64,000 nt of DNA from JANQRZ01 sp965214485 (GCA_965214485.1 CBDCBW010000014.1:48180-112179), one strand, 5' to 3'; counted from the first letter of the stretch, positions 32,196 to 45,077 are shown. The notes: a model not told the origin generated them from the sequence alone. Translations and numbers: made by a program.

Positions 32196-32608
32196 CTCTC
32201 GGGATGAGGATTGAGAGTCCGTCTATGAAGATGCTGATCTGTCTATGAGGATGCTGAAGGGCTGCAAGCGGCTGCAAGAAGCGCGTTCCGCGTTGCGCTC
32301 CCTTCGCCTTCGCGGGGGGCCTCTGGCTTCTCGCGTGGCTCGGCCACGCCTCTTTCGCTCGCTCTCGCCTCGCTCCCGAACTTCACAGACACACTCTGAG
32401 GGGGTGAGAGACCACACGCCCTCGGCCTCAGCACCTGTTTTGGAAGGGCTCTCCCCTTCCCTACGAAGTTCCCTACGAAGTGGGGAGGGGGCCGAGAGGA
32501 CGAGCCACGAAAAGGCAAGAGTCTCCCCCGAGCCCCCCTCCCCGGCCCTTCCCCCGCAAGCAGGGGGAGACTGAAACTCAGACGGTCTCTCCCACGCCCC
32601 CACGCCGT
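32196..32608. other. 413-bp spacer with mosaic intergenic repeats, no gene
   Basis: Contains a 15-nt near-duplication (GTCTATGAAGATGCTGA/GTCTATGAGGATGCTGA, 32222-32252), a TCCCTACGAAGT duplication (32458-32481), and a GC-rich stretch around 32520-32575 (TCCCCCGAGCCCCCCTCC... CCCCGCAAGCAGGGGGAGAC) that looks like the mosaic REP-type intergenic sequences found in many high-GC genomes. No convincing open frame or RNA was found. Confidence 0.5.
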
Positions 32609-34396
<1,788 letters not shown>

Positions 34397-34448
34397 CGGG
34401 CATTGCCCATCCCGGCCCGGGCGATCACACGGGGTCGCCCCTGCGATC

Positions 34449-34476
34449 TTTGGTGCGCCCGTCTCGCTTACCTTGT
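34449..34476 (+). promoter_or_regulatory. Promoter TTTG-N16-TACCTTGT for cyclophilin
   Basis: TTTG at 34449-34452 and TACCTTGT at 34469-34476, spaced 16 nt, 66 nt upstream of the ATG at 34543. This is the most complete two-part match to the Bacteroidota consensus in the window. Confidence 0.5.
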
Positions 34477-34542
34477 CGGCCCTTCCCCAGCCTTCCACGC
34501 TTCCCCCTTCTCCCCACGCCCTCCACTCATCCCCCGCCCTCC

Positions 34543-35022
34543 ATGCCAGCCTACTCCGCCCCCCACGCCATGCAGATCGACCCGGACCACTCGTACCGGG
34601 CGACCCTCGAGACCGACAAGGGCACCATCGAGCTCGAGCTCTACCCCGAGCACGCGCCGAAGACGGTCAACAACTTCGTCGCCCTCGCGCGCGACGGGTT
34701 CTACGACGGCCTGACGTTCCACCGCGTCATCCCGAACTTCATGATCCAGGGCGGCGACCCCGACGGCACCGGGCGCGGCGGGCCGGGCTACCAGTTCGAG
34801 GACGAGGTCCGCGACAACCCACTCAAGCACGACGCCGGCGTGATCTCGATGGCGAACGCCGGGCCGAACACGAATGGCAGCCAGTTCTTCATCACGCACG
34901 GCCCGCAGCCCCACCTCAACGGGCGGCACACGGTCTTCGGCAAAGTCACCGCGGGCCGGGAGGTCGTCGACGCGGTCGAGCAGGGCGACGTGATGCGGAC
35001 CGTGACGATCACCGAGGCGTGA
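34543..35022 (+). CDS. Cyclophilin-type peptidyl-prolyl isomerase
   Basis: A 159-residue cyclophilin that speeds proline isomerisation during folding. ATG at 34543. Signature FHRVIPNFMIQGGDPDGTGR (with catalytic Arg), SMANAGPNTNGSQFFIT and LNGRHTVFGKV are all present. No signal peptide, so cytoplasmic. Its final 17 nt, carrying the end of the gene and its TGA, are repeated twice more directly downstream. Confidence 0.95.
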   Translation: MPAYSAPHAMQIDPDHSYRATLETDKGTIELELYPEHAPKTVNNFVALARDGFYDGLTFHRVIPNFMIQGGDPDGTGRGGPGYQFEDEVRDNPLKHDAGVISMANAGPNTNGSQFFITHGPQPHLNGRHTVFGKVTAGREVVDAVEQGDVMRTVTITEA

Positions 35023-35051
35023 CGATCACCGAGGCGTGACGATCACAGAGG
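35001..35051 (+). repeat. 17-nt tandem triplication at the cyclophilin stop codon
   Basis: The unit CGTGACGATCACCGAGG occupies 35001-35017, 35018-35034 and (one change) 35035-35051. The gene ends inside the second copy (TGA at 35020-35022), so the last codons and stop derive from the duplicated unit. Confidence 0.92.
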
Positions 35052-35115
35052 CGCAGCGGGCACCGGGGTGCCGCCGGGGCGTAGCACGCCTACGCCCCAC
35101 CCGCCGGACTGCCCT

Positions 35116-36507
35116 GTGGAAACGCCGATCCACCCCGTCGATGCGCCCGCTGCCGCCGGCGGACGAGCGCGCCCGCGCGTCGTCGTCGTCGGGACCGGGC
35201 ACGCCGGGCTGGAGACCGTAAAGGCGCTGGCGAAGGCACCGGTGGACGTGCTTCTCGTCGACCGGAACAACTACCACAAGTTCCAGCCGCTGCTCTACCA
35301 GGTCGGCACGTCGGGGCTGCAGCCGGGGAACATCACGCAGCCCGCCCGCCACATCTTCCACGGCCAGGCCAACTTCGACTTCCGGCTGGGCAAGGTCGTC
35401 GGCGTGGACTTCGCTTCGCGGCAGGTGCTGCTCGACGTGGGGCGGCCCGTGTGGTACGACACCCTCGTCCTCGCTGCCGGTGCCTCGACCGACTACTTCG
35501 GGGTCGAGGGCGCGCAGCGCTTCGGCTTCCCGCTCAAGAACGTCCCCGACGCGATCAACCTCCGGAGCCACATCCTCGAGCGCTTCGAGGCCGCCAGCCG
35601 AAACCCGGCCCTCGTCGAGAAAGGGGCGCTCACGTTTGCCATCGTCGGCGGCGGGGCGACGGGCGTCGAGACCGCCGGGGCGCTCGTCGAGCTCTTCGAC
35701 CGGGTGCTGAGGCGGGACTTCCCCGGCCTCGACGTGGGCCGGGCGCGGGTCGTGCTCGTCGAGCGGGGCGGGGCGCTGATGGCGGGCTACAAGCCGGAGC
35801 TGCAGGCGTACACGCAGCGCGTGCTGGAGCGGCGCGGCGTCGAAGTCCGGCTGGAGACTGCGGTCGAGCGCGTCGAGGCCCGCGCCGTCCACCTCGCCGG
35901 CGGCGAGGTGCTCGGCACCCACACCCTCGTCTGGGCCGCCGGCGTCCGCGCCAACCCCCTCGCCGACGAGCTCGGCGTCGAGCAGACCGACGGCCACCGC
36001 GTCGTGGTCGACGAGCACCTCCGGCTGCCGGGCCACCCCGAGGTGTTCGTCGTCGGCGACCTGGCCGGGGCGCGGGACCCGGAGGGCGCGCTCTACCCGC
36101 AGGTCGCGCAGGTGGCGATCCAGCAGGGCCGCCACGCCGCCGCCGCCGTGGCCCGCCTCGCACGCGGGCGGCCCCCCGAGCCGTTCCGCTACCGCGACCT
36201 CGGGATGATGGCGACGATCGGGCGCAACGCCGCCATCGTCCAGTTTCCGAACGGGGCCGGGCTGAAGGGCTTCGCCGCGTGGCTGGCGTGGGCCGGGCTA
36301 CACGTCGTCAAGCTGACGGGCTTCCGCAACCGCCTCGGCGTCCTGCTGAGCTGGAGCTACAACTACCTCACCTACGACCGCGGCCCGCGCCTCATCCTAA
36401 CGACCTTCCCCGAGACCGACGAGCTCGAGGGCGAGCGGCGGGCGGTCCTCACCACCTCGCCGACGACCGGCACGGCGGACGGCTCCGAGAATCCAGCCTT
36501 GGACTGA
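35116..36507 (+). CDS. Type II NADH dehydrogenase (NDH-2) family FAD oxidoreductase
   Basis: About 463 residues; GTG at 35116 is the likely start (another GTG at 35068 is in frame). Single-subunit enzyme passing electrons from NADH to quinone at the membrane without proton pumping. FAD-binding VVVVGTGHAGLETVKAL, then NNYHKFQPLLYQVGTSGL (NDH-2 quinone/FAD region), second dinucleotide fold FAIVGGGATGVETAGAL, and FVVGDLAGA-type FAD motif. C-terminal WLAWAGLHVVKLTGFRNRL provides the amphipathic membrane-binding part. First glycine motif is slightly altered but functional-looking. Confidence 0.88.
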   Translation: METPIHPVDAPAAAGGRARPRVVVVGTGHAGLETVKALAKAPVDVLLVDRNNYHKFQPLLYQVGTSGLQPGNITQPARHIFHGQANFDFRLGKVVGVDFASRQVLLDVGRPVWYDTLVLAAGASTDYFGVEGAQRFGFPLKNVPDAINLRSHILERFEAASRNPALVEKGALTFAIVGGGATGVETAGALVELFDRVLRRDFPGLDVGRARVVLVERGGALMAGYKPELQAYTQRVLERRGVEVRLETAVERVEARAVHLAGGEVLGTHTLVWAAGVRANPLADELGVEQTDGHRVVVDEHLRLPGHPEVFVVGDLAGARDPEGALYPQVAQVAIQQGRHAAAAVARLARGRPPEPFRYRDLGMMATIGRNAAIVQFPNGAGLKGFAAWLAWAGLHVVKLTGFRNRLGVLLSWSYNYLTYDRGPRLILTTFPETDELEGERRAVLTTSPTTGTADGSENPALD

Positions 36508-36515
36508 GCCAACCC

Positions 36516-36737
36516 TCAGGCCACCCGGTCGATGGCCTGCACGGTGTAGCCGGCTTCCTCGACGGCTCCGGTGATGGCGTCGGGCGCGACGTCGGCCTCG
36601 TAGCGCACGCGCGCCCGGCCGATGCCGACCTCCTCGACGTGGAGGTTCGGGACTTGGGCGAGCGCGCCCTCGACGGCGTCGACGCAGTGGCGGCAGGACA
36701 TGCCCTCGATGCGGAGGTCGGATGTGATGGTGCTCAT
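36516..36737 (-). CDS. CopZ-like heavy-metal-associated (HMA) domain chaperone
   Basis: A 73-residue ferredoxin-like metal chaperone with IEGMSCRHCVDAVEGAL; Cys15 and Cys18 form the CxxC copper(I) site. The remainder (VSVxYDAD-type strand and AGY turn, here VRYEADVAP and EEAGYTVQ) matches CopZ/Atx1. It probably delivers copper(I) to a P-type ATPase in the cytoplasm; the CcoI-like ATPase at the right edge is a candidate partner but distant. Convergent with NDH-2. Confidence 0.9.
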   Translation of the reverse strand: MSTITSDLRIEGMSCRHCVDAVEGALAQVPNLHVEEVGIGRARVRYEADVAPDAITGAVEEAGYTVQAIDRVA

Positions 36738-37032
36738 GAGAACGGGGAGATGGAGAACGGGGGGATGAGAGACGAGTGCAACGCCGAACGGTTTGGCAAG
36801 ATTCGGCGACGGGGCCAGATGGGTGTCGTCCCAGATAGCGTCGTCTCGGTGCCGGCGAGGCGAGGGCGCGCGCGTAGGGGGAGGGCGCGCGTAGGGGTCC
36901 GGATGAACGAACCCTACGCCTTATGACTGCTTACGCCGTCACTGCCCCCTACGCCTTCGACTGCCGTTCTCGGCTGAACCTTTCGCCGGGCGGACCGTTG
37001 GCTAGGGCCGTCTGTCGCTCTCCGCCTACGCT
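36738..37032. other. 295-bp spacer, no gene seen
   Basis: Upstream of the chaperone and nrnA (divergent). Contains short repeats (GAGAACGGGGAGAT/GAGAACGGGGGGAT at 36739-36768; GAGGGCGCGCG.TAGGGG at 36863-36896; CCCTACGCCTT at 36913 and 36947). No operator or open frame was recognised; it must hold both promoters. Confidence 0.5.
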
Positions 37033-38094
37033 ATGGTTCATCCGGTCCTCGCACAGCTTCTCGACGCCGAGCGCGTCGTCATCACGACCCACATCCGCCC
37101 GGACGGCGACGCCCTGGGCTCGCAGATCGCGCTCGGGCTGTTCCTCCGCGCCCTCGGCAAGACCGTCACGCTGCTCAACGCCGACGCGCCGCCGCGCAAC
37201 CTCGAGTGGATGCTCGACCTCTCGGACGTGACGACGTTCACCGGGGCGCTCAAGCAGCTCAAGCGGGTCAACGAGGCCGACGCGCTCGTGGTCGTGGACA
37301 CCGGCACCGAGGAGCGCGTCGGCAAGCTCGGGCCGGTCCTCCGCGACGCGCCGGGCGCGAAGCTCCTCATCGACCACCACCCCGGCCCGGAGACGTGGTT
37401 CGACCACCAGCTGCTGCGCACCGACGCCTCGGCGACCGGCGAACTCCTCTACGACCTCATCGCGGAGCACGACGCGGGCCTGATCGACGCGCCGATCGCC
37501 ACCGCGCTCTACGCCGCCATCATGACCGACACCGGCTCGTTCCGCTACGGCTCGACGACGGCCCGCGTCCACACCATCACGGCCGACCTGCTCGCGCGCG
37601 GCGACATCGCCCCGGAGCCGATCCACGTCGCCATCTTCGACACGCGCCTCCCGAGCAGCCTCCGCCTGCTCTCCCGCGCCCTCGACACGGTCACGACGGT
37701 CTACGACGGGCAGCTCGCCTACGTCGTCGTCTCGCTGGAGGCGATGAACGCCTCGGGCGCGCGCTCGGACGAGGCCGAGGGGATCGTCAGCTACCCGCTC
37801 TCGCTCGAAGGCGTCCGCGCGGTCGTGCTGTTTCTCGAGACGCCCTCCGGGATCAAGTGCTCGTTCCGCTCGAAGGGCGCGCTCGCCATCAACGGGTGGG
37901 CGCGCGCGTTCGGCGGCGGCGGCCACCGCAACGCCGCCGGGGCCTACTTCCGCGACGCCGCCCTCCGCGAGGTCATCGACCGCGTGATCACGGCCGCCCC
38001 GAAGCACCTCGACCTGGGCGACGAGTACGAGCTCAGCGACGAGATTTCCGACGACGACCTCGCCCTCCTGGCCTCGTTCCAGGGCAAGCTGTGA
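37033..38094 (+). CDS. nrnA: DHH-family phosphoesterase NrnA (oligoribonuclease / pAp phosphatase)
   Basis: A 353-residue DHH-DHHA1 protein that degrades nanoRNAs and/or 3'-phosphoadenosine 5'-phosphate. Metal-binding motifs: THIRPDGDALGSQ, VVVDTGTEERVGKL, the DHH-type LLIDHHPGP, and TDTGSFRYG. The C-terminal DHHA1 part ends with the substrate-binding FGGGGHRNAAGAYF. Length is normal. It is followed by 206 bp of GC-rich spacer with no gene. Confidence 0.92.
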   Translation: MVHPVLAQLLDAERVVITTHIRPDGDALGSQIALGLFLRALGKTVTLLNADAPPRNLEWMLDLSDVTTFTGALKQLKRVNEADALVVVDTGTEERVGKLGPVLRDAPGAKLLIDHHPGPETWFDHQLLRTDASATGELLYDLIAEHDAGLIDAPIATALYAAIMTDTGSFRYGSTTARVHTITADLLARGDIAPEPIHVAIFDTRLPSSLRLLSRALDTVTTVYDGQLAYVVVSLEAMNASGARSDEAEGIVSYPLSLEGVRAVVLFLETPSGIKCSFRSKGALAINGWARAFGGGGHRNAAGAYFRDAALREVIDRVITAAPKHLDLGDEYELSDEISDDDLALLASFQGKL

Positions 38095-38300
38095 AGCGCG
38101 AGCACGGGGGGCGCGAGCAGCCCAGGCAGCCCAGCGAAGCGTACAGATAGCCGTCCCCGCGGAGGCCGGGACCCGCAGCCGAGCAAGCCCGCTGGAGCGG
38201 CTTCGCCGAGCAGGGCTCCCGCCTTCGCGGCACCGACGGGAGGATGCCGTGCTACCTCCCCCTCTTTCCACCGCTCAGTACCGCCCACGGTCCACCGACG

Positions 38301-40556
<2,256 letters not shown>

Positions 40557-40624
40557 GCGCGCCAGCAACGGGCACACGTCCAGCACGCACTACCCGGGCG
40601 CTACTATAGAGACGGGGGCTGCCG

Positions 40625-40632
40625 TATTTTCC
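40625..40632 (+). promoter_or_regulatory. Promoter -7-like box TATTTTCC for HTTM module 1
   Basis: TATTTTCC ends 43 nt before the ATG at 40676, the typical spacing here. Confidence 0.45.
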
Positions 40633-40675
40633 GCCGCGCCCTCCCGGTGCCTAACCACGAGCTCCCCTCGCAGCC

Positions 40676-41299
40676 ATGCCCGACCCTCCTCGCCTCGCCG
40701 ACGACGCTGCGCGCGGCGACGCCCGCCCGCTGGCTCAGCGGTCGCCCTGGTGGCTGAAGCTGGTCTTCGCCTCGGTCCTGCTGTTCCTCGTGGCGCAGCT
40801 CATGCTCCGGCAAACCCGCTCCGAGCCGTTCCCGACGTTCCTGCTCCCCGGCGGCCCCTCGCTCTACCACACCGATTCCGACGGCATCGTCTATCAGCGG
40901 ACCACCTACTACGCCGTCGGGCCCGACGGAGCCAAGCAGGAGATTCCCATCGAAGCCTTCCTGCCCGGCGTCCCCCCCTCCTACCACGGCCCCATCGTCC
41001 GGGACGATTTTGGCCTGAAGCGGGAGGGGCCGCGCCGGGGCCCTATCCGGCTCGGCCCGCTCCGCCTCCCGACGACGGGCGGCGTCATCACGAAGCAGGA
41101 GATAGCGGCTACCCAAGCGTGGATGCGCCGGCACGCCGAGGCGGAAACAGGGGGGCCGGTGGCCTCGATCCGGGCCGTGAGGCGGGCGTACCGGTTGCGG
41201 CCTTTCGCCGAGGGCGAGGGGGAGCAGCTCCTGCGCACCGTCTCGGACGAGACGATCCCCCTGTCGCCCACCGCGCCCGATTCCCTTTCATCCGACTGA
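40676..41299 (+). CDS. HTTM-partner membrane protein, copy 1 (unrecognised family)
   Basis: A 207-residue protein with one transmembrane helix (LVFASVLLFLVAQLML, about 28-44) after a polar N-terminus, then an extracytoplasmic domain containing TRSEPFPTFLLPGGPSLYHT, GIVYQRTTYYAVGPDG, a helical ATQAWMRRHAEAE region and a C-terminal AVRRAYRL. A second copy lies at 43207-43836 with the same layout and near-identical motifs. The family was not recognised and no catalytic site is evident. It precedes an HTTM-domain gene by 17 bp in both copies, so the two proteins probably act together in the membrane. Confidence 0.7.
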   Translation: MPDPPRLADDAARGDARPLAQRSPWWLKLVFASVLLFLVAQLMLRQTRSEPFPTFLLPGGPSLYHTDSDGIVYQRTTYYAVGPDGAKQEIPIEAFLPGVPPSYHGPIVRDDFGLKREGPRRGPIRLGPLRLPTTGGVITKQEIAATQAWMRRHAEAETGGPVASIRAVRRAYRLRPFAEGEGEQLLRTVSDETIPLSPTAPDSLSSD

Positions 41300-41316
41300 G
41301 CCCGCCGGGGTGAGCC

Positions 41317-42483
41317 ATGTCCCTGTTCGACCGCTGGGTTCGCAGCTACGCCGTCCCGACCGAAGCGCTGGGCCTGTTCCGCATTCTCTTCGCGGGGCAC
41401 GTCTTGGTGCTGGGGATGCCCGCCTTCGGCTGGGTGGCCCGGTTCCCCCCGGCCTTCTACAACCCGCCGGAGTACAGCCTCGGCGCGTTCTTCGACAGCC
41501 TCCCGAGCCCGCTCTTTCTGGAGCTCCTCACGGCGGTCGAGGTCGTCGCTAGCGTGGCGCTGTTGTTCGGCTACCGGACGCGGCTGGCGTCGCTCGTCCT
41601 GGCCGTGACCGTCGCCGTCGGCCTGACGTTCGTCCTCTCGTTCGGGAAGATCAACCACGGGCCGGTGCTCTACGTCGCCATCCTGCTGATCATGGCCTTC
41701 TCGCGGTGGGGCGACGCGTTCTCGATCGACGCGCTGCGCGGCGGGGCACCGGGGCGGGACCGCGGGCTCCTCCGCTGGAGCAACGCCTGGCCCGTGGCCC
41801 TGATGGCGCTTGTCATCGGGTTCGGCTATTTCTCGGGCGGCCTCCCGAAGGCGCTGGTGTGGCTGGACTTCGACCTCACGACGCACGGCACCCGGAGCTG
41901 GCTCATCGGGCGCTTTCAGCGCGGCTACACGGGCCTGGCCGGCCCCTGGCTCTTCAGCAACGACAACGCGCTGGTCTGGGAGATGATGGACGTCACCGCG
42001 GTCGCGTTCGAGGTCGGGTTCCTGTTCGCCATCCTCCACCTGCGTCTGCTGCGCGTCTTCTTCGTGCTCGCCGTGGTTTTCCACGCCGCGAACGTCTTTA
42101 TGCTCGGCATCGACTTCACCCGGCTCGCCTTCCTCTACACCCTGTTCTTCCCGTGGACGCGCATCCTCGCCGGGCCGTGGGGGGACCGGCTGCGCTCGGC
42201 AGCCGGGGTGTTCACGTCGCGTCGGCTGTTCGCTGCCGCGCTCGCCGGCGCGGTCGGGCTCGCCGTGCTCGCGGTGTACCTCGGGGAGGAGCAGGTGGGG
42301 CTGCTGCGCCTGCTTCTGGCTCCGGTGCTGACGGAGGATCAGACGCGCGTCGTCCTGATCGGCCTCCACCTGGTCTTCGCGGCCTTCGTCGGGCTCGTCT
42401 TCCTGCGTTCGCTGATCTCCGACGCGCGAGCCTGGTGGCAGACGCGGCGAGGCGGCGGGGCCGACGTGGTCCCCGCCCCGTAG
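41317..42483 (+). CDS. HTTM-domain integral membrane protein, copy 1
   Basis: A 388-residue protein with about eight or nine transmembrane helices and an HTTM domain (related to the membrane part of vitamin K-dependent carboxylases, and to SdpB). Conserved-looking motifs shared with copy 2: RWVRSYAVPTE, FGWVARFPPAFYNP, LLFGYRTRL, GKINHGP, WSNAWPVALMALVIGFGYFS, DLTTHGTRSWL and FHAANVFMLGIDFTRLAF. It is paired with the one-helix partner upstream. Actual reaction is unknown; carboxylation is not implied by the fold alone. Confidence 0.8.
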   Translation: MSLFDRWVRSYAVPTEALGLFRILFAGHVLVLGMPAFGWVARFPPAFYNPPEYSLGAFFDSLPSPLFLELLTAVEVVASVALLFGYRTRLASLVLAVTVAVGLTFVLSFGKINHGPVLYVAILLIMAFSRWGDAFSIDALRGGAPGRDRGLLRWSNAWPVALMALVIGFGYFSGGLPKALVWLDFDLTTHGTRSWLIGRFQRGYTGLAGPWLFSNDNALVWEMMDVTAVAFEVGFLFAILHLRLLRVFFVLAVVFHAANVFMLGIDFTRLAFLYTLFFPWTRILAGPWGDRLRSAAGVFTSRRLFAAALAGAVGLAVLAVYLGEEQVGLLRLLLAPVLTEDQTRVVLIGLHLVFAAFVGLVFLRSLISDARAWWQTRRGGGADVVPAP

Positions 42484-42684
42484 GCCCCGCCGTCTCCCGC
42501 TCGTGGCAGAGGGGCGTCGTGGCAGGAGGGCGAGGGGGCCAATAGGAAGCCGAACGGGTACGCCGCGTTTCCCTTCGGTATACGCAGATATCCCGTCCTT
42601 TCGTCCTAATCGTAGGGCGACCGATATCGCTCTCGTACCGCGTGGCGACGCCGCGCGCCGTCTCACCGACCTGTAGAGAGACCT

Positions 42685-43002
42685 ATGCTCAACCCCGAAG
42701 GAATGCGCCGCGCCCGCCTGCAGCCCGCCAGTCTTCCCGACGAGGCGATGCTCCACCACGACTACGGCGGCCAGCTCGAGGCCGCCGCCGAGGACTTTCT
42801 CGTCCACGCGTTCGAGCAGGGCGGGCACGGCCCGCTCGGCGAGAGCGGCGTGCCGCCGGTGCTCGTGGCCGCGGCCATGCACGTCCTCAACCGCGCCGCG
42901 TGGACGCAGCCCTCCGACGAGCAGGTGAAGGCCGCGATGTTCCTCTCGCAGCAGGCCAAGCAGAACGGCAAAGTGGGCGGGGACGAGCGACAGGCGGCCT
43001 AG
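42685..43002 (+). CDS. Hypothetical protein between the two HTTM modules
   Basis: A 105-residue soluble, mostly helical protein (EAAAEDFLVHAFEQ, VAAAMHVLNRAAW, DEQVKAAMFLSQQAKQ) with no signal peptide, membrane segment or cysteine. The family was not recognised. Codon use matches its neighbours and the frame is uninterrupted, so it is probably real. It lies between the two copies of the HTTM module, 201 bp after one and 204 bp before the other, and may or may not belong to it. Confidence 0.6.
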   Translation: MLNPEGMRRARLQPASLPDEAMLHHDYGGQLEAAAEDFLVHAFEQGGHGPLGESGVPPVLVAAAMHVLNRAAWTQPSDEQVKAAMFLSQQAKQNGKVGGDERQAA

Positions 43003-43153
43003 GACCCATCCCGGCCCGCCCGCCTGGTCCGGGACGCCTGAGCGAACGGGCGAGGAGCAGGGCGGGCGAGGAGACCGAGGCGGGCAACGCCGCGCTCGGG
43101 GCGGCGGGGCCTCCCTGCGCGCATTTCTTCATTCTCTTGGCCAGAACGTCGGC

Positions 43154-43161
43154 TATATTAA
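43154..43161 (+). promoter_or_regulatory. Promoter -7-like box TATATTAA for HTTM module 2
   Basis: TATATTAA ends 45 nt before the ATG at 43207, mirroring the placement before module 1. Confidence 0.45.
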
Positions 43162-43206
43162 GCGAGGCTCCTCTCCTCTCGTCCCTTCTGCTCGTCGCCG
43201 CTCCCC

Positions 43207-43836
43207 ATGCCCACCCAAGGTGACCCTAACCGGGGCGTCGCTCGCGACCCGTTGGAGCAGCCTGCGGCCCGCTCTCCGCTCGCCACGACGCCCGCGCCCC
43301 GGTGGCTCCTGCCGCTGTTCGCCCTCGTCCTCCTCCTGCTCTCGGCCCAGCTTGCGCTGCGCCAGACGCGCTCCGAGGCGTTTCCGACGTTCCTGCTCCC
43401 GGCCGGCCCTTCGCTCTACCGCACCGACACCGCCGGCATCGTCTACCGGCGGACGCAGTACCTCGCGGTCGGCCCGGAGGGTCAGGAGACGCCGGTCGGG
43501 CTGGGGGCCATACTGGCGGACGTCCCGGGGTCGTATCGCGGCTACATCGCCCGCGACAACTTCGGCTTTCGGGCTCTGGGACCTCGCGCTGGCGACTTCC
43601 GCGCCGGGCCCCTCCGCATCCCCGCCCCGACGGGCCGCGTGACCGAGAGCCGGCTGGCCGAGACGCGGGCGTGGCTTAGGCACCGGCTGGAGCGCGCGGC
43701 GGGCCACCCCGTGAGCGGCCTCCGCGTCGTGAAGCGCGCGTACCGGCAGCGGCGCAGCGACGGGCGCGAAGAGACGACCCGGGTCGTCTCCGACGAGACC
43801 CTCCCCCTCACCCCCGCTCCCTCTCCCGCTCCCTGA
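43207..43836 (+). CDS. HTTM-partner membrane protein, copy 2
   Basis: A 209-residue paralogue of the protein at 40676. One transmembrane helix (LLPLFALVLLLLSAQLAL), then the shared TRSEAFPTFLLPAGPSLYRT, GIVYRRTQYLAVGPEG, a helical ETRAWLRHRLERAAG and VVKRAYRQ, and near the end RVVSDETLPLTP matching TVSDETIPLSP of copy 1. The two copies have diverged at roughly half the positions, so the duplication is old or the pair was acquired separately. It precedes its HTTM partner by 4 bp. Confidence 0.72.
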   Translation: MPTQGDPNRGVARDPLEQPAARSPLATTPAPRWLLPLFALVLLLLSAQLALRQTRSEAFPTFLLPAGPSLYRTDTAGIVYRRTQYLAVGPEGQETPVGLGAILADVPGSYRGYIARDNFGFRALGPRAGDFRAGPLRIPAPTGRVTESRLAETRAWLRHRLERAAGHPVSGLRVVKRAYRQRRSDGREETTRVVSDETLPLTPAPSPAP

Positions 43837-43840
43837 GCCG

Positions 43841-44995
43841 ATGTCCCTGTTCAGCCGTTGGGTCCGCAGCTACGCCGTGCCCACGGAAGGGCTCGCGCTC
43901 TTCCGCATCCTGTTCGCGGCGCAGGCGCTCGTGCTCGAGCTTCCCGCTTTCGGGTGGGCGGGGACCCTCCCCCCGGCGTTCTACAACCCCTCGCGATACA
44001 GCCTCGGCGCGCTCCTCGAAGTCCCTCCGAGCGCGCTCGTTCTCAACGTGTTCTCCCTCGCGGCGGTCGTCCTGTTCGTCGCGCTCCTGTTCGGCTACCG
44101 GACGCGCGCCGTCTCGCTCCTGCTCGCGGTCGTGCTGGTGGTGGGGCTGACGTTCGTCTACGGTTACGGGAAGATCAAGCACCAGTACGTGTTCTTCGCC
44201 GCCGTGCCGCTCGTGATGGCCTTCTCGCCGTGGGGTCAGGCCTTCTCCCTCGATGCCGCGCGGCGCGGTGCCCGGCCCGCCCCCCTGCGCTGGTCGAACG
44301 CGTGGCCCGTGGCGCTGATGGCGCTAGTGATCGGCTTCGGCTACTTCTCGGCGGGCCTCCCGAAAGCACCGGTTTGGTTCGACCTCGACCTCTCGACGCA
44401 TGGCGCGCGCAGCTGGCTCGTCAACGGGTTCCAGTCCGGCCGCCAGGGGTGGCTGGCGGAGTGGTTCTTTCACAACGAGAACCCGTATCTGTGGGAGGGC
44501 ATGGACTACCTAGCAGTCTCGTTCGAACTCGGCTTTCTGCTCGCCGTGCTCCACGTGACGGCGTTCCGCGCCTTCCTCATCGCGGCGATCGGGTTCCACG
44601 CGGCGAACGTGTTCATCATGAACATCGACTTCACCCACCTCGCCTTCATCTACGCGCTGTTCCTCCCGTGGGACCGCATCCTGGCCGGGGCGTGGGGAGG
44701 CCGCCTAGCCGGTCTCGCGAGGCCGTTCGCCTCGCGCCGCCTGTTCGCAGCCTCCACCGTGCTGTTCGGGGGGCTAGCTGCGCTCGCGCTCGCCTTCGAC
44801 CCCGAGTACCTCGGGGTCCTCCCGAACGTCGCTACGCTGACCTCCTCAGATTCCTACCTCAAGAAGGTCCAGCTCCTCATCAACCTTCTCGTGGGCGGGG
44901 TCATCGCGGCCGTCCTTGCGCGGCACCTCACCGCGGGCCTCTTCGGCGCGGTGCGACGGTCTGGAGGCCGCGCGGGCGTCGCCGCTGCTCCGTAG
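43841..44995 (+). CDS. HTTM-domain integral membrane protein, copy 2
   Basis: A 384-residue paralogue of 41317-42483 with the same helix layout and motifs (SRWVRSYAVPTEG, LPPAFYNPSRYSLG, LLFGYRTR, GKIKHQYVF, WSNAWPVALMALVIGFGYFS, DLSTHGARSWL, FHAANVFIMNIDFTHLAF). The C-terminal helices after LAGAWGGRL are the least similar part, which suggests that the N-terminal HTTM core carries the shared function. No third copy or secreted peptide precursor is seen near by. Confidence 0.8.
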   Translation: MSLFSRWVRSYAVPTEGLALFRILFAAQALVLELPAFGWAGTLPPAFYNPSRYSLGALLEVPPSALVLNVFSLAAVVLFVALLFGYRTRAVSLLLAVVLVVGLTFVYGYGKIKHQYVFFAAVPLVMAFSPWGQAFSLDAARRGARPAPLRWSNAWPVALMALVIGFGYFSAGLPKAPVWFDLDLSTHGARSWLVNGFQSGRQGWLAEWFFHNENPYLWEGMDYLAVSFELGFLLAVLHVTAFRAFLIAAIGFHAANVFIMNIDFTHLAFIYALFLPWDRILAGAWGGRLAGLARPFASRRLFAASTVLFGGLAALALAFDPEYLGVLPNVATLTSSDSYLKKVQLLINLLVGGVIAAVLARHLTAGLFGAVRRSGGRAGVAAAP

Positions 44996-45077
44996 TACGG
45001 CATCGGGCTTCTCCCGTGCCTCGCCCACGGCTCCCTTCGCTCCGGCTCGCCTACGAGCCCCGAGCCTCAACGCCCTC

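Noticed and set aside
32196..32608. Small RNA or tRNA gene in the murA-ABC spacer
   Set aside because: No cloverleaf or conserved RNA fold was seen; the sequence resembles mosaic intergenic repeats.
41317..44995. Vitamin K-dependent gamma-glutamyl carboxylase
   Set aside because: Only the HTTM membrane part is present; the large lumenal domain of the carboxylase is absent.
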